Assembly (NCBI GenBank): GCA_937862735.1
Contig: CALMDH010000144.1
Location: 1 to 23,365, forward strand
Length of the DNA stretch: 23,365 nt
From: M0108 sp937862735
GTDB taxonomy: Bacteria > Pseudomonadota > Gammaproteobacteria > Chromatiales > Chromatiaceae
Reading direction: 5' to 3'
Shown here: piece by piece, positions 6,197 to 15,224 of the stretch
Layout of the letters: each line of letters opens with the position of its first letter
How positions within the stretch are numbered: the stretch's first letter is position 1
Translations under genes and position numbers: made by a program
The notes under the pieces: generated by a model
What the model saw: the letters and a program-made list of their open reading frames with translations, nothing else
The model's database searches: none
Told to the model about the DNA's origin: nothing

Positions 6197-7420
6197 TCAG
6201 TTGGCCCAGACGTAGAAGCCGATCCCGAAGTAGGCCAGGGTCCAGAGCACCAGCAGGCCAATGCTCAGGCTGCCGAGCCGGGAGAGGGCCGGGCTGGGAC
6301 GATAGCGGCCGACGGTCTGGCCGGCCTGCCAGGCCACGGTCAGCATGTAGCCCAGGGTGACGCCCCCCAGGACGGCGAAGGTCAGCAGGAAGAGCACCAG
6401 GCTGTACCAGTCCATGTGCACGCTGTAGTCCAGGGCGTCGTAGCCATGGCTGCCGGTCAGGGTGAAATAGCGCAGGACCTCGCGCATCGCGCAGACGACG
6501 ATCAGGGCGACGGCCCCAAGGCCAAAGGTGGCGTAACCCCAGTAGCCCTGATCCAGGGTCCTGCCCAAGGCCAGGGGCAGGGCCACGGTGATCAGCAGGG
6601 CCCCCAGGGCCACGTAGACCCAGGGCGAGGCAGCGAACCAGGCCATCTTTTCCGGCAGGGTCAGCATCCACAAGGCGCCGAGGACGACAGCGAGGAGACC
6701 GCCCACCACCAGCAGGCCCAGGGCCAGGGGCTTGAGCCAGGCGATATAGGCTGCGTCGGCATCCGGTCGGCCCTGCTGGAAGCGCCGGTAGCCCAGCAGC
6801 CAGGCGCCGGTCACCGGCAGGGAGAGGGCGATGAAGAAGCCGAAGCGCAGGGGGTAGGCGTAGTGAAGCCGCTGACCGTCGGGCTGGATGATCCCGTCCG
6901 GGGCGTACCAGGCCAGCCACTCCTCGGGGAAGAGCATCTGGTTGGTGAGGGCGTGGACGATATAACCCACCCCCAGCAGCAGGGCCAGGGACAGCACCAG
7001 CCAATGGCCGGAGCGGCCGCCTTCGGTCTCCAGGTGATGGTTCTTCCAGTAGAAGACGTACAGGGCGATATAGCCGGCGATGAGGATCAGGATGAAGCCG
7101 ATCACCCACCAGGCGGAGAGGACGTTGGAGGTGTACCAGAAGGGGTCGTAGACCACCTGGACGAAGAGCAGGGGCGCCACGCCGATGACGATGGCCACCG
7201 AGACCGCGATCTTGGCGGTGATCAGCAGGTGCGCCGCCAGCCGCCGCCAGTAGGGATTTTTGCTGTAGGCGCCGCGCAGGGTCAGCAACCCGGTCCCCAG
7301 CATGACCTGGACCGCCGCCATGTGCAGGGCCAGGGTCAGGGCGCCGAGGATGAGGAACAACCAGGGGTGGGTGGGGACCCCGGCGGGGTCGCGCAGGGCG
7401 TAGAGGATTTCCGGGGTCAT
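6197..7420 (-). CDS. Polytopic membrane subunit partner of the bd-type oxidase-like protein
   Basis: 407 residues with about nine to ten hydrophobic helices, including a helix carrying His33 (LTLALHMAAVQVMLGTG), a charged hairpin YSKNPYWRRLAAHLL, and helices ending near GFYVWAN. It overlaps the upstream bd-like subunit I by 4 nt (ATGA) and is followed after 2 nt by the FccA-like cytochrome. The position matches subunit II (CydB) of bd oxidases, but I see no direct CydB signature. Its first helices loosely resemble the His-bearing first helix of CydA. It is most likely the second subunit of a bd-superfamily complex; exact family membership is not established from sequence reading alone. Confidence 0.7.
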   Translation of the reverse strand: MTPEILYALRDPAGVPTHPWLFLILGALTLALHMAAVQVMLGTGLLTLRGAYSKNPYWRRLAAHLLITAKIAVSVAIVIGVAPLLFVQVVYDPFWYTSNVLSAWWVIGFILILIAGYIALYVFYWKNHHLETEGGRSGHWLVLSLALLLGVGYIVHALTNQMLFPEEWLAWYAPDGIIQPDGQRLHYAYPLRFGFFIALSLPVTGAWLLGYRRFQQGRPDADAAYIAWLKPLALGLLVVGGLLAVVLGALWMLTLPEKMAWFAASPWVYVALGALLITVALPLALGRTLDQGYWGYATFGLGAVALIVVCAMREVLRYFTLTGSHGYDALDYSVHMDWYSLVLFLLTFAVLGGVTLGYMLTVAWQAGQTVGRYRPSPALSRLGSLSIGLLVLWTLAYFGIGFYVWAN

Positions 7421-8871
7421 GGGTTCATCTCCCGCGCGGCGGAGGCGGCCAGGGTGGGGACAAGGGCTTGGGTCGCCTGTAGGTCGGTGGGGGCATCGGC
7501 TTGCCGCGCCGTCCGGGGGGCACCGCTCGCGGCGGGCCCTGACAGGGTGGCGAGGTAGCTGGCCAGGGCGAAGGCCTCGTCGTCGGTGAAGGGGATCTGA
7601 GGCATGTACAGGGTGTTGCCCGAGGCCAGGCCGGCATGCAGGTAGTCGACGATGGCGTCCTGATCCACCTCGGCGGGGAAGTAGTCGCGCAGGGGCCGCA
7701 TGCCGGTGGGGCTGAGGGAATGGCAGTTGGAGCAGGTGGTCAGGGCCAGGACGCGACCGGCCTCGACGGCGTTGTCCGGGGTCACCTGGCGCAGGGCCTC
7801 CGGCAGGAAGACCAGGGTCTGGAGAAAACCGCGCTCCTCGATGAGCGGGATCTCGGACTGGATGCCCCGGCCGGGCACATCACGGCCGATCACCTGGTTG
7901 GAATAGACATACTGACCGGCCACCCAGGGCTTGCGAATGGACTCCCGGGCCACCTCCCCCGGCCAGAGGCCGAAGACCAGCACCACCAGGGTCATGGCCG
8001 CCGCCCCGGAGGCCACCAGCAGGCGCGGCTGGATTAGGGTGGCAAGGAAGTAGACGCCGACGGCGGCGAGCATGCCCATCACCCCGACCGGGAACCAGTC
8101 CGGTAGCCGGTTGTGCATGACCAGCAGGGCGGTATCGGGCAGGGTGGTCAGGTACCAGCGGAAGACCAGCACCCCGGCGATGGCGGAGAGAATGCCCAAC
8201 CAGGCCAGCTTACGCGCCACATCTTTCTTGAAGGCCGGGTCTGGGAAGCGGGCGGCGACGATGCCGCCCACCACCGCCGTCATGGTGAACATGAAGGCCG
8301 TGCGCATGGCGAGCTGGGCGAAGGTGTTGGGGCCGTAAAAGCCATGCAACACGCCGGTCTCGGTGTACCAGTCGGCCTTGCCCGGCCACATCATGAAGGA
8401 CAGGATGCCGACGATCACCAGCATGGTGGTGTAGGAGGTCAGGCCGAAGATCACCGAGAGCTTGAGATGGGTCTGGCGGTCCACCCGGTTGGCCAGATAG
8501 ACCAGCATGTAGACGCCCACCACCTCGATGATGAAGAACACCCACTCGGTGGCCCACATCCAGACGAAGTTGTGGATCAGGGCCGAGATGCCCCGGGGGC
8601 TGGCCACCGTGGTCGAGTACCAGATACCCGGCCCGGTGATGGAGCCGAGTACATAGCTGAACACCAGCAGAAAGAGGCCGTAACGGCGGATGAATTCCAG
8701 CAGGTCAGGTCGGTCATGGCGGTGGGCGTAGTTCGCCAGGAAGGCGAAAAAGATCGCCGCGCCGACGGCGGTATGGGAAAAGAGGACATGAACCGTGGAG
8801 ATGATCCCCACGATCCATCCGCTGCCCACCCCGGGTTCGTACCAGGTGGGATAGAGGCCTAGGAATTCCAT
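7417..8871 (-). CDS. Cytochrome bd-superfamily subunit I fused to a C-terminal cytochrome c domain
   Basis: 484 residues. The first ~305 form eight or so membrane helices of CydA type. His28 (STVHVLFSHTAVG) matches the heme ligand His19 of E. coli CydA, and Glu109/Glu116 (ATEWVFFIIEV) lie in the helix carrying Glu99/Glu107. IRKPW (312-316) aligns with the end of the GRQPW quinol-side motif. The b558 ligand His186 aligns with Arg190 (QLAMRTAF), and the Q-loop is missing. Residues ~370-445 form a periplasmic cytochrome c domain with CSNCH (380-384) and a candidate Met423 ligand (LYMPQIP). Members of the bd superfamily with a fused c heme and no quinol site are known (I recall the label OR-C). 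Oxygen reduction with electrons from a c-type carrier is therefore the best guess. It is the first gene of the sigma-54-preceded cluster; its ribosome site is weak. Confidence 0.82.
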   Translation of the reverse strand: MEFLGLYPTWYEPGVGSGWIVGIISTVHVLFSHTAVGAAIFFAFLANYAHRHDRPDLLEFIRRYGLFLLVFSYVLGSITGPGIWYSTTVASPRGISALIHNFVWMWATEWVFFIIEVVGVYMLVYLANRVDRQTHLKLSVIFGLTSYTTMLVIVGILSFMMWPGKADWYTETGVLHGFYGPNTFAQLAMRTAFMFTMTAVVGGIVAARFPDPAFKKDVARKLAWLGILSAIAGVLVFRWYLTTLPDTALLVMHNRLPDWFPVGVMGMLAAVGVYFLATLIQPRLLVASGAAAMTLVVLVFGLWPGEVARESIRKPWVAGQYVYSNQVIGRDVPGRGIQSEIPLIEERGFLQTLVFLPEALRQVTPDNAVEAGRVLALTTCSNCHSLSPTGMRPLRDYFPAEVDQDAIVDYLHAGLASGNTLYMPQIPFTDDEAFALASYLATLSGPAASGAPRTARQADAPTDLQATQALVPTLAASAAREMNP

Positions 8872-8972
8872 CGTTACGCGTGCTCTTGGCTGGTGTCGAA
8901 GGACTGGTCACGGGAACCCTCCCCGGCGGCTAGAGAGCGGCAGGGATAAGGTCCGCCGTCAAGGGAAGTTCA

Positions 8973-9024
8973 GGCGCCCCGGTTAAAAGCGTGGGCGCCC
9001 CGGGAGAGGACGGGGGGCGCCCAC
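8973..9024 (-). promoter_or_regulatory. GC-rich hairpin(s) in the 5' leader of the redox operon
   Basis: A perfect 11-bp inverted repeat (8991-9001 with 9014-9024, GTGGGCGCCCC / GGGGCGCCCAC, 12-nt loop) lies between the sigma-54 promoter and the first gene. On the minus strand it is followed by GCTTTTAACC, which resembles a weak intrinsic terminator. A further copy of the inner GGCGCCCCGG sits at 8973-8982 and could pair alternatively with the same arm. An attenuator or stability element is possible. Confidence 0.5.
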
Positions 9025-9091
9025 GAAATGGCAGGGACACAAAGTCGAAAAATTGCTCGGAGTAAGGAGCCAACCTTTCGGGGCTAGAGAT

Positions 9092-9108
9092 AGCAACATC
9101 GGTGCCAA
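9092..9108 (-). promoter_or_regulatory. Sigma-54 promoter (-24/-12) of the redox operon
   Basis: The minus strand reads TTGGCACCGATGTTGCT, which matches the sigma-54 consensus TTGGCAC-N5-TTGCW with the invariant GG and GC at correct spacing. The predicted start is near 9081, giving a leader of about 210 nt before the bd-like subunit I gene. The divergent neighbour is a sigma-54 activator, which strongly supports the call. The rest of 8872-9377 holds the leader hairpin and the upstream activator sites; I see no gene in it. Confidence 0.9.
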
Positions 9109-9181
9109 CCATGGGCCAGTCAAAATTTCCATTGTCAAATCAGCCGTTCCGACCGGTGGCCATGGCCCATCAGGGCTGACA

Positions 9182-9269
9182 TCACTGCCAAAGCTGCCAT
9201 TCAACCTCAAATTCACTGCTATTCATGGCAGTGAATTGACAGACCTGGCAGAGAGTTCGATACTGCCAG
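9182..9269. promoter_or_regulatory. Candidate enhancer (upstream activator) sites, with a 10-bp inverted repeat at 9210-9237
   Basis: AATTCACTGC and GCAGTGAATT form a perfect inverted repeat around an 8-nt spacer, centred about 142 bp upstream of the predicted sigma-54 start, a typical position for NtrC-type activators. Related half-sites surround it: TCACTGCCA at 9182, TGGCAGAGA at 9246 and TACTGCCAG at 9261. They are the likely binding sites of the activator encoded at 9378, and may also autoregulate that gene. Confidence 0.65.
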
Positions 9270-9377
9270 CAGGGTCTAACTGGCGTCCGCGCCGTTTCCA
9301 CCCTTTGCCCCTTGCAGGGCCCACCCTCCCGATCCAGCCAACGCGGCCCCACCCCCAGCCTTTCGGATCAGCCAGCC

Positions 9378-10803
<1,426 letters not shown>

Positions 10804-10814
<11 letters not shown>

Positions 10815-10896
10815 CACCTGATCTCCCTGTGCGTCTCCGCCGCGTCGTCGCCGCGCTCGATATCGAAGACTGGGCTCACACCTGATCTCCCTGTGC
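10804..10896. repeat. 29-bp direct repeat, 64 bp apart, at the 3' end of the activator gene
   Basis: Positions 10804-10832 and 10868-10896 match at 28 of 29 bases (GACTGGGCT[A/C]ACACC... to ...CCCTGTGC). The first copy contains the last codons and TAA stop of the activator gene; in the second the TAA is TCA. This looks like a local duplication or a junction left by a rearrangement. Confidence 0.85.
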
Positions 10897-10954
10897 CCAG
10901 ATGTCGCTTTCCGGCGCCAGGCGATTCGCGGCGATAACCCCCGGCTGACCGGGC

Positions 10955-11021
10955 AAGGTCAAACCGCGGGTCAGGGCGGGGGTGACAAGGGGCTGTTTCA
11001 TGATGTGGGCTCTTTCTGAGT
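10955..11021 (-). pseudogene. Vestigial copy of the 5' end of the dsrE-like gene
   Basis: The minus strand from 11021 to 10955 aligns without gaps to 1996-1930, the upstream region and signal-peptide codons of the dsrE-like gene, at about 54 of 67 bases by eye. Shared blocks include ACTCAG, GCCCACAT, ATGAAA and GCCCTGACCC. The similarity stops after about 16 codons. The frame continues to a stop near 10876 but does not encode a DsrE domain. It is probably the remnant of a duplicated gene, not a working one. Confidence 0.7.
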
Positions 11022-11263
11022 ATGGGGGCTGGTCAACCCCTCCGTGACGCCGTCCTCTGGCCACGATCGCCGATGCTCCTGCTACACTTAAATCAAGTGA
11101 TCACTGGCAACGGCTCAGGCCCCGTGGGAGGAGTGAAATTGATTTTTCTCATGCCCATCGGGAATTCTCCTGACCTGGCTCAAGTAAAGCCAATATGTCC
11201 CACCCAGCTAATCGACGATTGACTAATATAAGCGCCGCCTAACGTTACCGGGAGGCTCACACG
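11022..11263 (+). other. Intergenic region upstream of the V/A-ATPase operon
   Basis: No gene is visible here. It is locally AT-richer than its surroundings (for example 11085-11240) and should contain the ATPase operon promoter. TTGACT near 11219 and nearby TAATAT are promoter-like but not at a correct mutual spacing, so I do not call a site. A GGGAGG ribosome site at 11250-11255 serves the first gene. Confidence 0.45.
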
Positions 11264-11578
11264 ATGGATGACACCCTGAAACGGCTGCTGGACGCGGAGA
11301 TGCGCGCCGAGCGCCTGGCCCAGGAGGCCGAGGAGGAGGCGGAGCGCCTGGTCCAGGCGGCCATCGCCGAGGCCAAGGCCAATGAGGAGCGCTTCCGGGC
11401 CCGTATCCCGGACCTGCACCGGGGCTTCATCCAGAAATCCGAAGAGCGCGCCGAGCAGACCATAGCCGAGCTTAAGCGGCGCTATGACGAGCGCCACGTC
11501 CAGCTCCGCAACCTGGCGGAGGAGCGGGAGGAGGACGCCCTGGTGGCGGCCTTCGATGTCCTGCTGACGGCTGACTGA
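11264..11578 (+). CDS. V/A-type ATPase peripheral-stalk subunit G/H
   Basis: 104 residues, almost entirely charged helical coiled coil (EMRAERLAQEAEEEAERLVQAAIAEAKANEE ... ELKRRYDERHVQLRNLAEEREED). This is the form of the G/H subunit that pairs with subunit E in the peripheral stalk of V/A ATPases. It is the first gene of the nine-gene operon and has a strong GGGAGG ribosome site 8 nt before ATG. The sequence is too simple for a firm family match on its own; position at the head of an ATPase operon supports the call. Confidence 0.82.
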   Translation: MDDTLKRLLDAEMRAERLAQEAEEEAERLVQAAIAEAKANEERFRARIPDLHRGFIQKSEERAEQTIAELKRRYDERHVQLRNLAEEREEDALVAAFDVLLTAD

Positions 11579-11669
11579 GGACCGGAATTACGTCAGAGGA
11601 CGAAACCCCAGGTCAGCCATCAGCGTTCGAGCGGCTATCACGCTTCAGGCGACGGATGATTCCCAGATC

Positions 11670-12734
11670 ATGAAGTTCGCGGCAAGTCAGGCCTATTTGC
11701 ATACCCGGGTGTCGGCCATGGCGACCCGGCTGTTCAAACCCGACACCCTCGCTCTCTTGGCGCAGCGGCGCGCCGAGGAACTGGCGGCGGAATATGACCT
11801 GACCGCGGCCCTGGAGAGCCAGTTGCCGGTGAAGGCCCGGAGCCGGGCGGTGGAGCAGGCCCTGATCAACACCCTCCTCGCCGAGTTGCGCATCCTCATC
11901 CGGCCCATGGAGGCCCCGGAGCGGACCCTGATCCTGGACTGGGGGCGCCACTATGCCCTGGCCAACCTTAAGACCCTGATCCGGGGCAAGCTCCACGACC
12001 TGGACCGCAAGGTCATCGCCGACAACCTCTACGAACTACCCCACAACCTGCGCCTGCCCATGCAGGATAGCCTCTTCCAGGCCGAGAACGTGCTTGAGTT
12101 GCTGCGTCAGCTCGAGGGCGGCCCCTACAGCTTCATCGCCCGCCAGGCGCGGGTGGTCTTCGAGCGCAAGCAGGAACCCTTTGCCCTGGAGGCGGCCATC
12201 GACCAGCGCTATCTGACCGGGCTGGTCCGCGACATGGCACCCTTCACCGATCGGCATTGTCCCTGCCTGCGCCGTCTCATCGGCGCCTTGCTCGACCGAC
12301 TCGCCATCCTCTGGCTGCTGCGCTTCCGGTTCTCCTACCAATTGTCTTCCAGTGAGACCTTCTTCCAGTTGGTGCCCTCCGTGCGGCGCTTGCACCGCGA
12401 GCGGCTGTTGGCCCTGGTCAATCTCGACTCTTTCGCCGCCGTGCTCGCGGCCCTGCCCCCACCCTTCCAGGTCCTGCTGGCGGAGAGCCGCGATCTCATG
12501 GACGTGCAGCGACGTCTCAACGCCTACCTCCGTGGCGAGGCCCTGGATGTCATCCACGAGGGCCAGACTGGCGTGGCCCGGGCCCTGGCCTACCTCATCC
12601 TGCGGGAGCAGGACCTCATGGCCCTCTTCTCCCTCATCCAGGGACGGTTGCTGGAGTTGCCCGCCGAGGTGATCAAGGTGGCCATCGAAACCTCATCCGC
12701 CCGTTGTCGCCTCAGCGAGCGACAGGCAGCATGA
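11670..12734 (+). CDS. ntpC: V/A-type ATPase subunit C
   Basis: 354 residues, largely helical, with the subunit C start pattern (QAYLHTRVSAMATRLF) and repeated helical bundles such as RLRSY-like YNLP segments (NLYELPHNLRLPM) and a C-terminal LREQDLMALFSLIQGRLLELPAEVIK. Subunit C joins the soluble V1 part to the membrane rotor through subunit D. It lies between G/H and I, a 91-nt gap after G/H and 57 nt before I. The ribosome site is weak. The 91-nt gap holds nothing I can identify. Confidence 0.85.
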   Translation: MKFAASQAYLHTRVSAMATRLFKPDTLALLAQRRAEELAAEYDLTAALESQLPVKARSRAVEQALINTLLAELRILIRPMEAPERTLILDWGRHYALANLKTLIRGKLHDLDRKVIADNLYELPHNLRLPMQDSLFQAENVLELLRQLEGGPYSFIARQARVVFERKQEPFALEAAIDQRYLTGLVRDMAPFTDRHCPCLRRLIGALLDRLAILWLLRFRFSYQLSSSETFFQLVPSVRRLHRERLLALVNLDSFAAVLAALPPPFQVLLAESRDLMDVQRRLNAYLRGEALDVIHEGQTGVARALAYLILREQDLMALFSLIQGRLLELPAEVIKVAIETSSARCRLSERQAA

Positions 12735-12791
12735 ATCATGTCGCTACCGGTGCCGTCCCTGCCCGAATCCTCCACCCGTAGGTGATGCCGG

Positions 12792-14699
12792 ATGTTGCGC
12801 CCAACCCCGATGAAACATGTCCGGCTCCTCGTCATCGATGAGGACCTGCCCCGGGCCTCCCTGACCCTGGCGGAACTGGCCAGTTTTCACGCCGACGACC
12901 GGCCACCGGAAGAGGATGGCTTCGCGGGCCAACCGAGCGGCGCCTATCGCGACATCTGGCGCCAGGCCAGCTCCCGGTTGGAAAAGATCACCCGCCTGAT
13001 CCCCCTCCCCCCGGAGGAGCGGACCCCGAGTCCGCGCGTCATCCCCGAGGAGGAGCTCACCGCGACCAACAACTGGCTGGGCAGCCTCTGGGAGACCTGT
13101 TCCCGCTACGAGGAGGAATTCCGCGCCATCGACGACGAAGAGCGCCTGATCCGGGAGCAGCAATCGGCTCTGAGCAACTTCGAAGGGCTGGGCATCGACC
13201 TGGGGATGTTGCGCAGCAAGACCCGCTTCCTGGATTTCTACGTCGGCCTGGTGCCCTACGCCAACGTGCGCCAGCTCGAAGGCGCGGTTGGTCTGGCGGA
13301 TCACCTGCTCTTCCAGTACATGGTCACCGGGGACGATGCCCATGTGGTCATCGTTGGTCCCAGCGGCGCCAAGGAGGCCCAACTCGAGTCCGTACTGCGC
13401 AGTGCCGGCTTCCGCCCGCTGCCGATTCCCCCGGAACTGGATCATGAGCCCCAGGTGATGCGGGCCGAGTTGGCCCGCCGCCGCGAGGGCGCCGCCGCCC
13501 AGCGCGAGGCCCTGCACCAGCGGCTGCGCGACTGGTCCACCGCTCTCACCGGGCAACTGACCAGCAGCCGTGAGGTACTGCGCCTGGCGGAGCCCCTGGT
13601 GCAACTGGACTCCGCCATCCGCGGCGTCGGGCCCCTGGCCCGCCTGGCCGGTTGGGTCCCGGCCGCGGCGGTCCCAGCCCTGGAGGCGCGGCTGCGCCAG
13701 ACCCTGAGCCTGCCCTTCGACCTCAGCAGCCGCGACCCCCGCCCTGACGAACGCCCGCTGGTGCCGACCATCTCGACCCGTAACCGGCTCCTGGCACCCT
13801 TCGCCATGCTCGTCCAGCAGTACGGCATCCCCCGCTATGGCGAGATCGACCCCACCCCGCTCTTCGCCGCCAGCTTCCTGCTCATGTTCGGCACCATGTT
13901 CGGGGATGTCGGCCAGGGCGCGGTCATCGCCGGCCTGGCCTGGTACTTCCGCGCCCGGCTGGGCCGCTTCTATCTGTTCGGCGTCCTGGCCGGGGTCTCG
14001 TCGATCGCCTTCGGCTTCCTCTTCGGCAGTGTCTTCGGCTTCGAGCATTGGCTGCCGGCGCTATGGATGCCACCACTGCACGACCCCCTGTTGATGTTGT
14101 CCCTGGCCCTGGGCTGGGGGGTCTTCTTCATCACCATGGCCTGCATCCTCGCCACCTACAATCGCCTAGTGATCGGCAACTGGGCCGGCGCCCTCTTCGG
14201 CCAGCATGGGCTGGTCAATCTGATCTTCTACCTGGCCCTGGCCTGGGGTGGCTTCAACCTGAGCCAGGGCCAGGCGTTCGGCCAGGGCCCCCTCCTGCTG
14301 GTCGTCCTGTCCCTGGGCGTCCTGGCCTGGCATGGCTGGGGCCACCTGGACGCCCCGGTAGGGGAAAAGGTCCTGGTGGTCTTCATCGAGACCCTGGAGA
14401 CGATCGTCGGCTATATCTCCAACACCCTCTCGTTTCTGCGCGTGGCGGCCTTCAGCCTCAACCATGCCGCGCTGGCCCTGGCCATCTTCACCCTCGCCGA
14501 GATGATGGGGCCCGTCGGCCATGGCCTGACCCTGATCCTGGGCAATGTCTTCATGATCGTCCTCGAAGGAGGCATCGTGATGATCCAGGTGCTGCGCCTA
14601 GAGTTCTACGAGGGCTTCGCCCGCTACTTCGCTGGTGACGGTCATGCCTTCAATCCGCTGCGGCTCGGGCCACCCCGTGAACGGGAGTCTTTGCCATGA
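12792..14699 (+). CDS. ntpI: V/A-type ATPase subunit I (stator a-subunit homologue)
   Basis: 635 residues. The N-terminal half (about 1-340) is soluble and partly coiled coil (MLRPTPMKHVRLLVIDEDLPRA contains the typical subunit I opening). The C-terminal half holds seven or eight membrane helices beginning near YGEIDPTPLFAASFLLMFGTMFGDVGQGAV. The segment TIVGYISNTLSFLRVAAFSLNHAAL carries the conserved Arg that faces the rotor carboxylate. This subunit forms the ion half-channels with the K ring. The start at 12792 is preferred because of an AGGTG-like site about 8 nt upstream; the ATG at 12810 is the alternative. Confidence 0.95.
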   Translation: MLRPTPMKHVRLLVIDEDLPRASLTLAELASFHADDRPPEEDGFAGQPSGAYRDIWRQASSRLEKITRLIPLPPEERTPSPRVIPEEELTATNNWLGSLWETCSRYEEEFRAIDDEERLIREQQSALSNFEGLGIDLGMLRSKTRFLDFYVGLVPYANVRQLEGAVGLADHLLFQYMVTGDDAHVVIVGPSGAKEAQLESVLRSAGFRPLPIPPELDHEPQVMRAELARRREGAAAQREALHQRLRDWSTALTGQLTSSREVLRLAEPLVQLDSAIRGVGPLARLAGWVPAAAVPALEARLRQTLSLPFDLSSRDPRPDERPLVPTISTRNRLLAPFAMLVQQYGIPRYGEIDPTPLFAASFLLMFGTMFGDVGQGAVIAGLAWYFRARLGRFYLFGVLAGVSSIAFGFLFGSVFGFEHWLPALWMPPLHDPLLMLSLALGWGVFFITMACILATYNRLVIGNWAGALFGQHGLVNLIFYLALAWGGFNLSQGQAFGQGPLLLVVLSLGVLAWHGWGHLDAPVGEKVLVVFIETLETIVGYISNTLSFLRVAAFSLNHAALALAIFTLAEMMGPVGHGLTLILGNVFMIVLEGGIVMIQVLRLEFYEGFARYFAGDGHAFNPLRLGPPRERESLP

Positions 14700-14761
14700 C
14701 GGCCAGGACTCTCTCCCTATCCCTGTCCCCTTTTCACTCGTCCAAGCATTAGGAGTCCACC

Positions 14762-15208
14762 ATGTACTGGCTCGTCGCCCTCATGTCCTTCGCGATCCTG
14801 GCACTCATCCTGGGCGGCCTGATCCTGGAAGTGCGCCCCGCCCTCGCCAGCCGCATCCGGCCTTGGTACCGGCCCGCCATGAGCACCCAGCTTTTGACCT
14901 TCGTGGGCGCCCAGCTTGGGCTGCTGGTGCTGGGGATCAACGATGCCTTCGCCCAGGCGGCGGAGGCGACCACGGTGGTCAACGAGATCTCCACCGGCAT
15001 GGGCCTGGCCATCATAGGTGTTGGCATCCCCACCGGCCTCTCCACCATCGGCGCCGGCATTGCGGTAGGCCCCATCGGCGCGGCCTCCCTGGCGGCGATC
15101 ACCGAGAAGCCCGAGAACCTGGGCCGCACCCTGATCTACCTGGGCCTGGCGGAGGGTATCGCCATCTACGGCCTGGTGGTCAGCATCCTGCTCCTCAACA
15201 AGATCTGA
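14762..15208 (+). CDS. ntpK: V/A-type ATPase proteolipid subunit K
   Basis: 148 residues with four hydrophobic helices, like the 16-kDa V-type proteolipid. The second pair holds the functional hairpin (GLAIIGVGIPTGLSTIGAGIAVGPIGAASL, then TLIYLGLAEGIAIYGLVV) with the ion-carrying Glu131. The first pair carries no membrane carboxylate. The Gln that binds sodium in the Enterococcus hirae K subunit (SGIAQG) is replaced by Val here (GAGIAVG), which argues for proton coupling, though only by alignment. ATG 14762 has an AGGAG site 6 nt upstream. Confidence 0.92.
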   Translation: MYWLVALMSFAILALILGGLILEVRPALASRIRPWYRPAMSTQLLTFVGAQLGLLVLGINDAFAQAAEATTVVNEISTGMGLAIIGVGIPTGLSTIGAGIAVGPIGAASLAAITEKPENLGRTLIYLGLAEGIAIYGLVVSILLLNKI

Positions 15209-15224
15209 CCGGGGAGTGGGGCCA

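Noticed and set aside
9158..9167. GGCCATGGCC palindrome as an operator
   Set aside because: A single short GC-rich palindrome without related copies nearby; expected by chance at this base composition.
9312..9377. Upstream extension of the activator gene to a TTG at 9312
   Set aside because: The added residues are Pro/Ser/Arg-rich, without a ribosome site, and the PAS domain begins properly after ATG 9378.
10876..11064. A 62-codon minus-strand ORF as a real small gene
   Set aside because: Only its signal-peptide-like start resembles a gene, and that part is a degraded copy of the dsrE-like 5' end; the rest encodes no DsrE domain.
11215..11245. A sigma-70 promoter from TTGACT and TAATAT before the ATPase operon
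   Set aside because: The two boxes overlap almost directly and do not have a 16-18 bp spacing; no partner box fits well.
12744..14048. Long minus-strand open frame opposite the ATPase I gene, and a similar one at 16316-18238 opposite subunit A
   Set aside because: These are GC-rich antisense shadows. They have low-complexity Gly/Gln/Ala/Asp composition, no domain signature and no ribosome site, while the plus-strand genes have clear family motifs.
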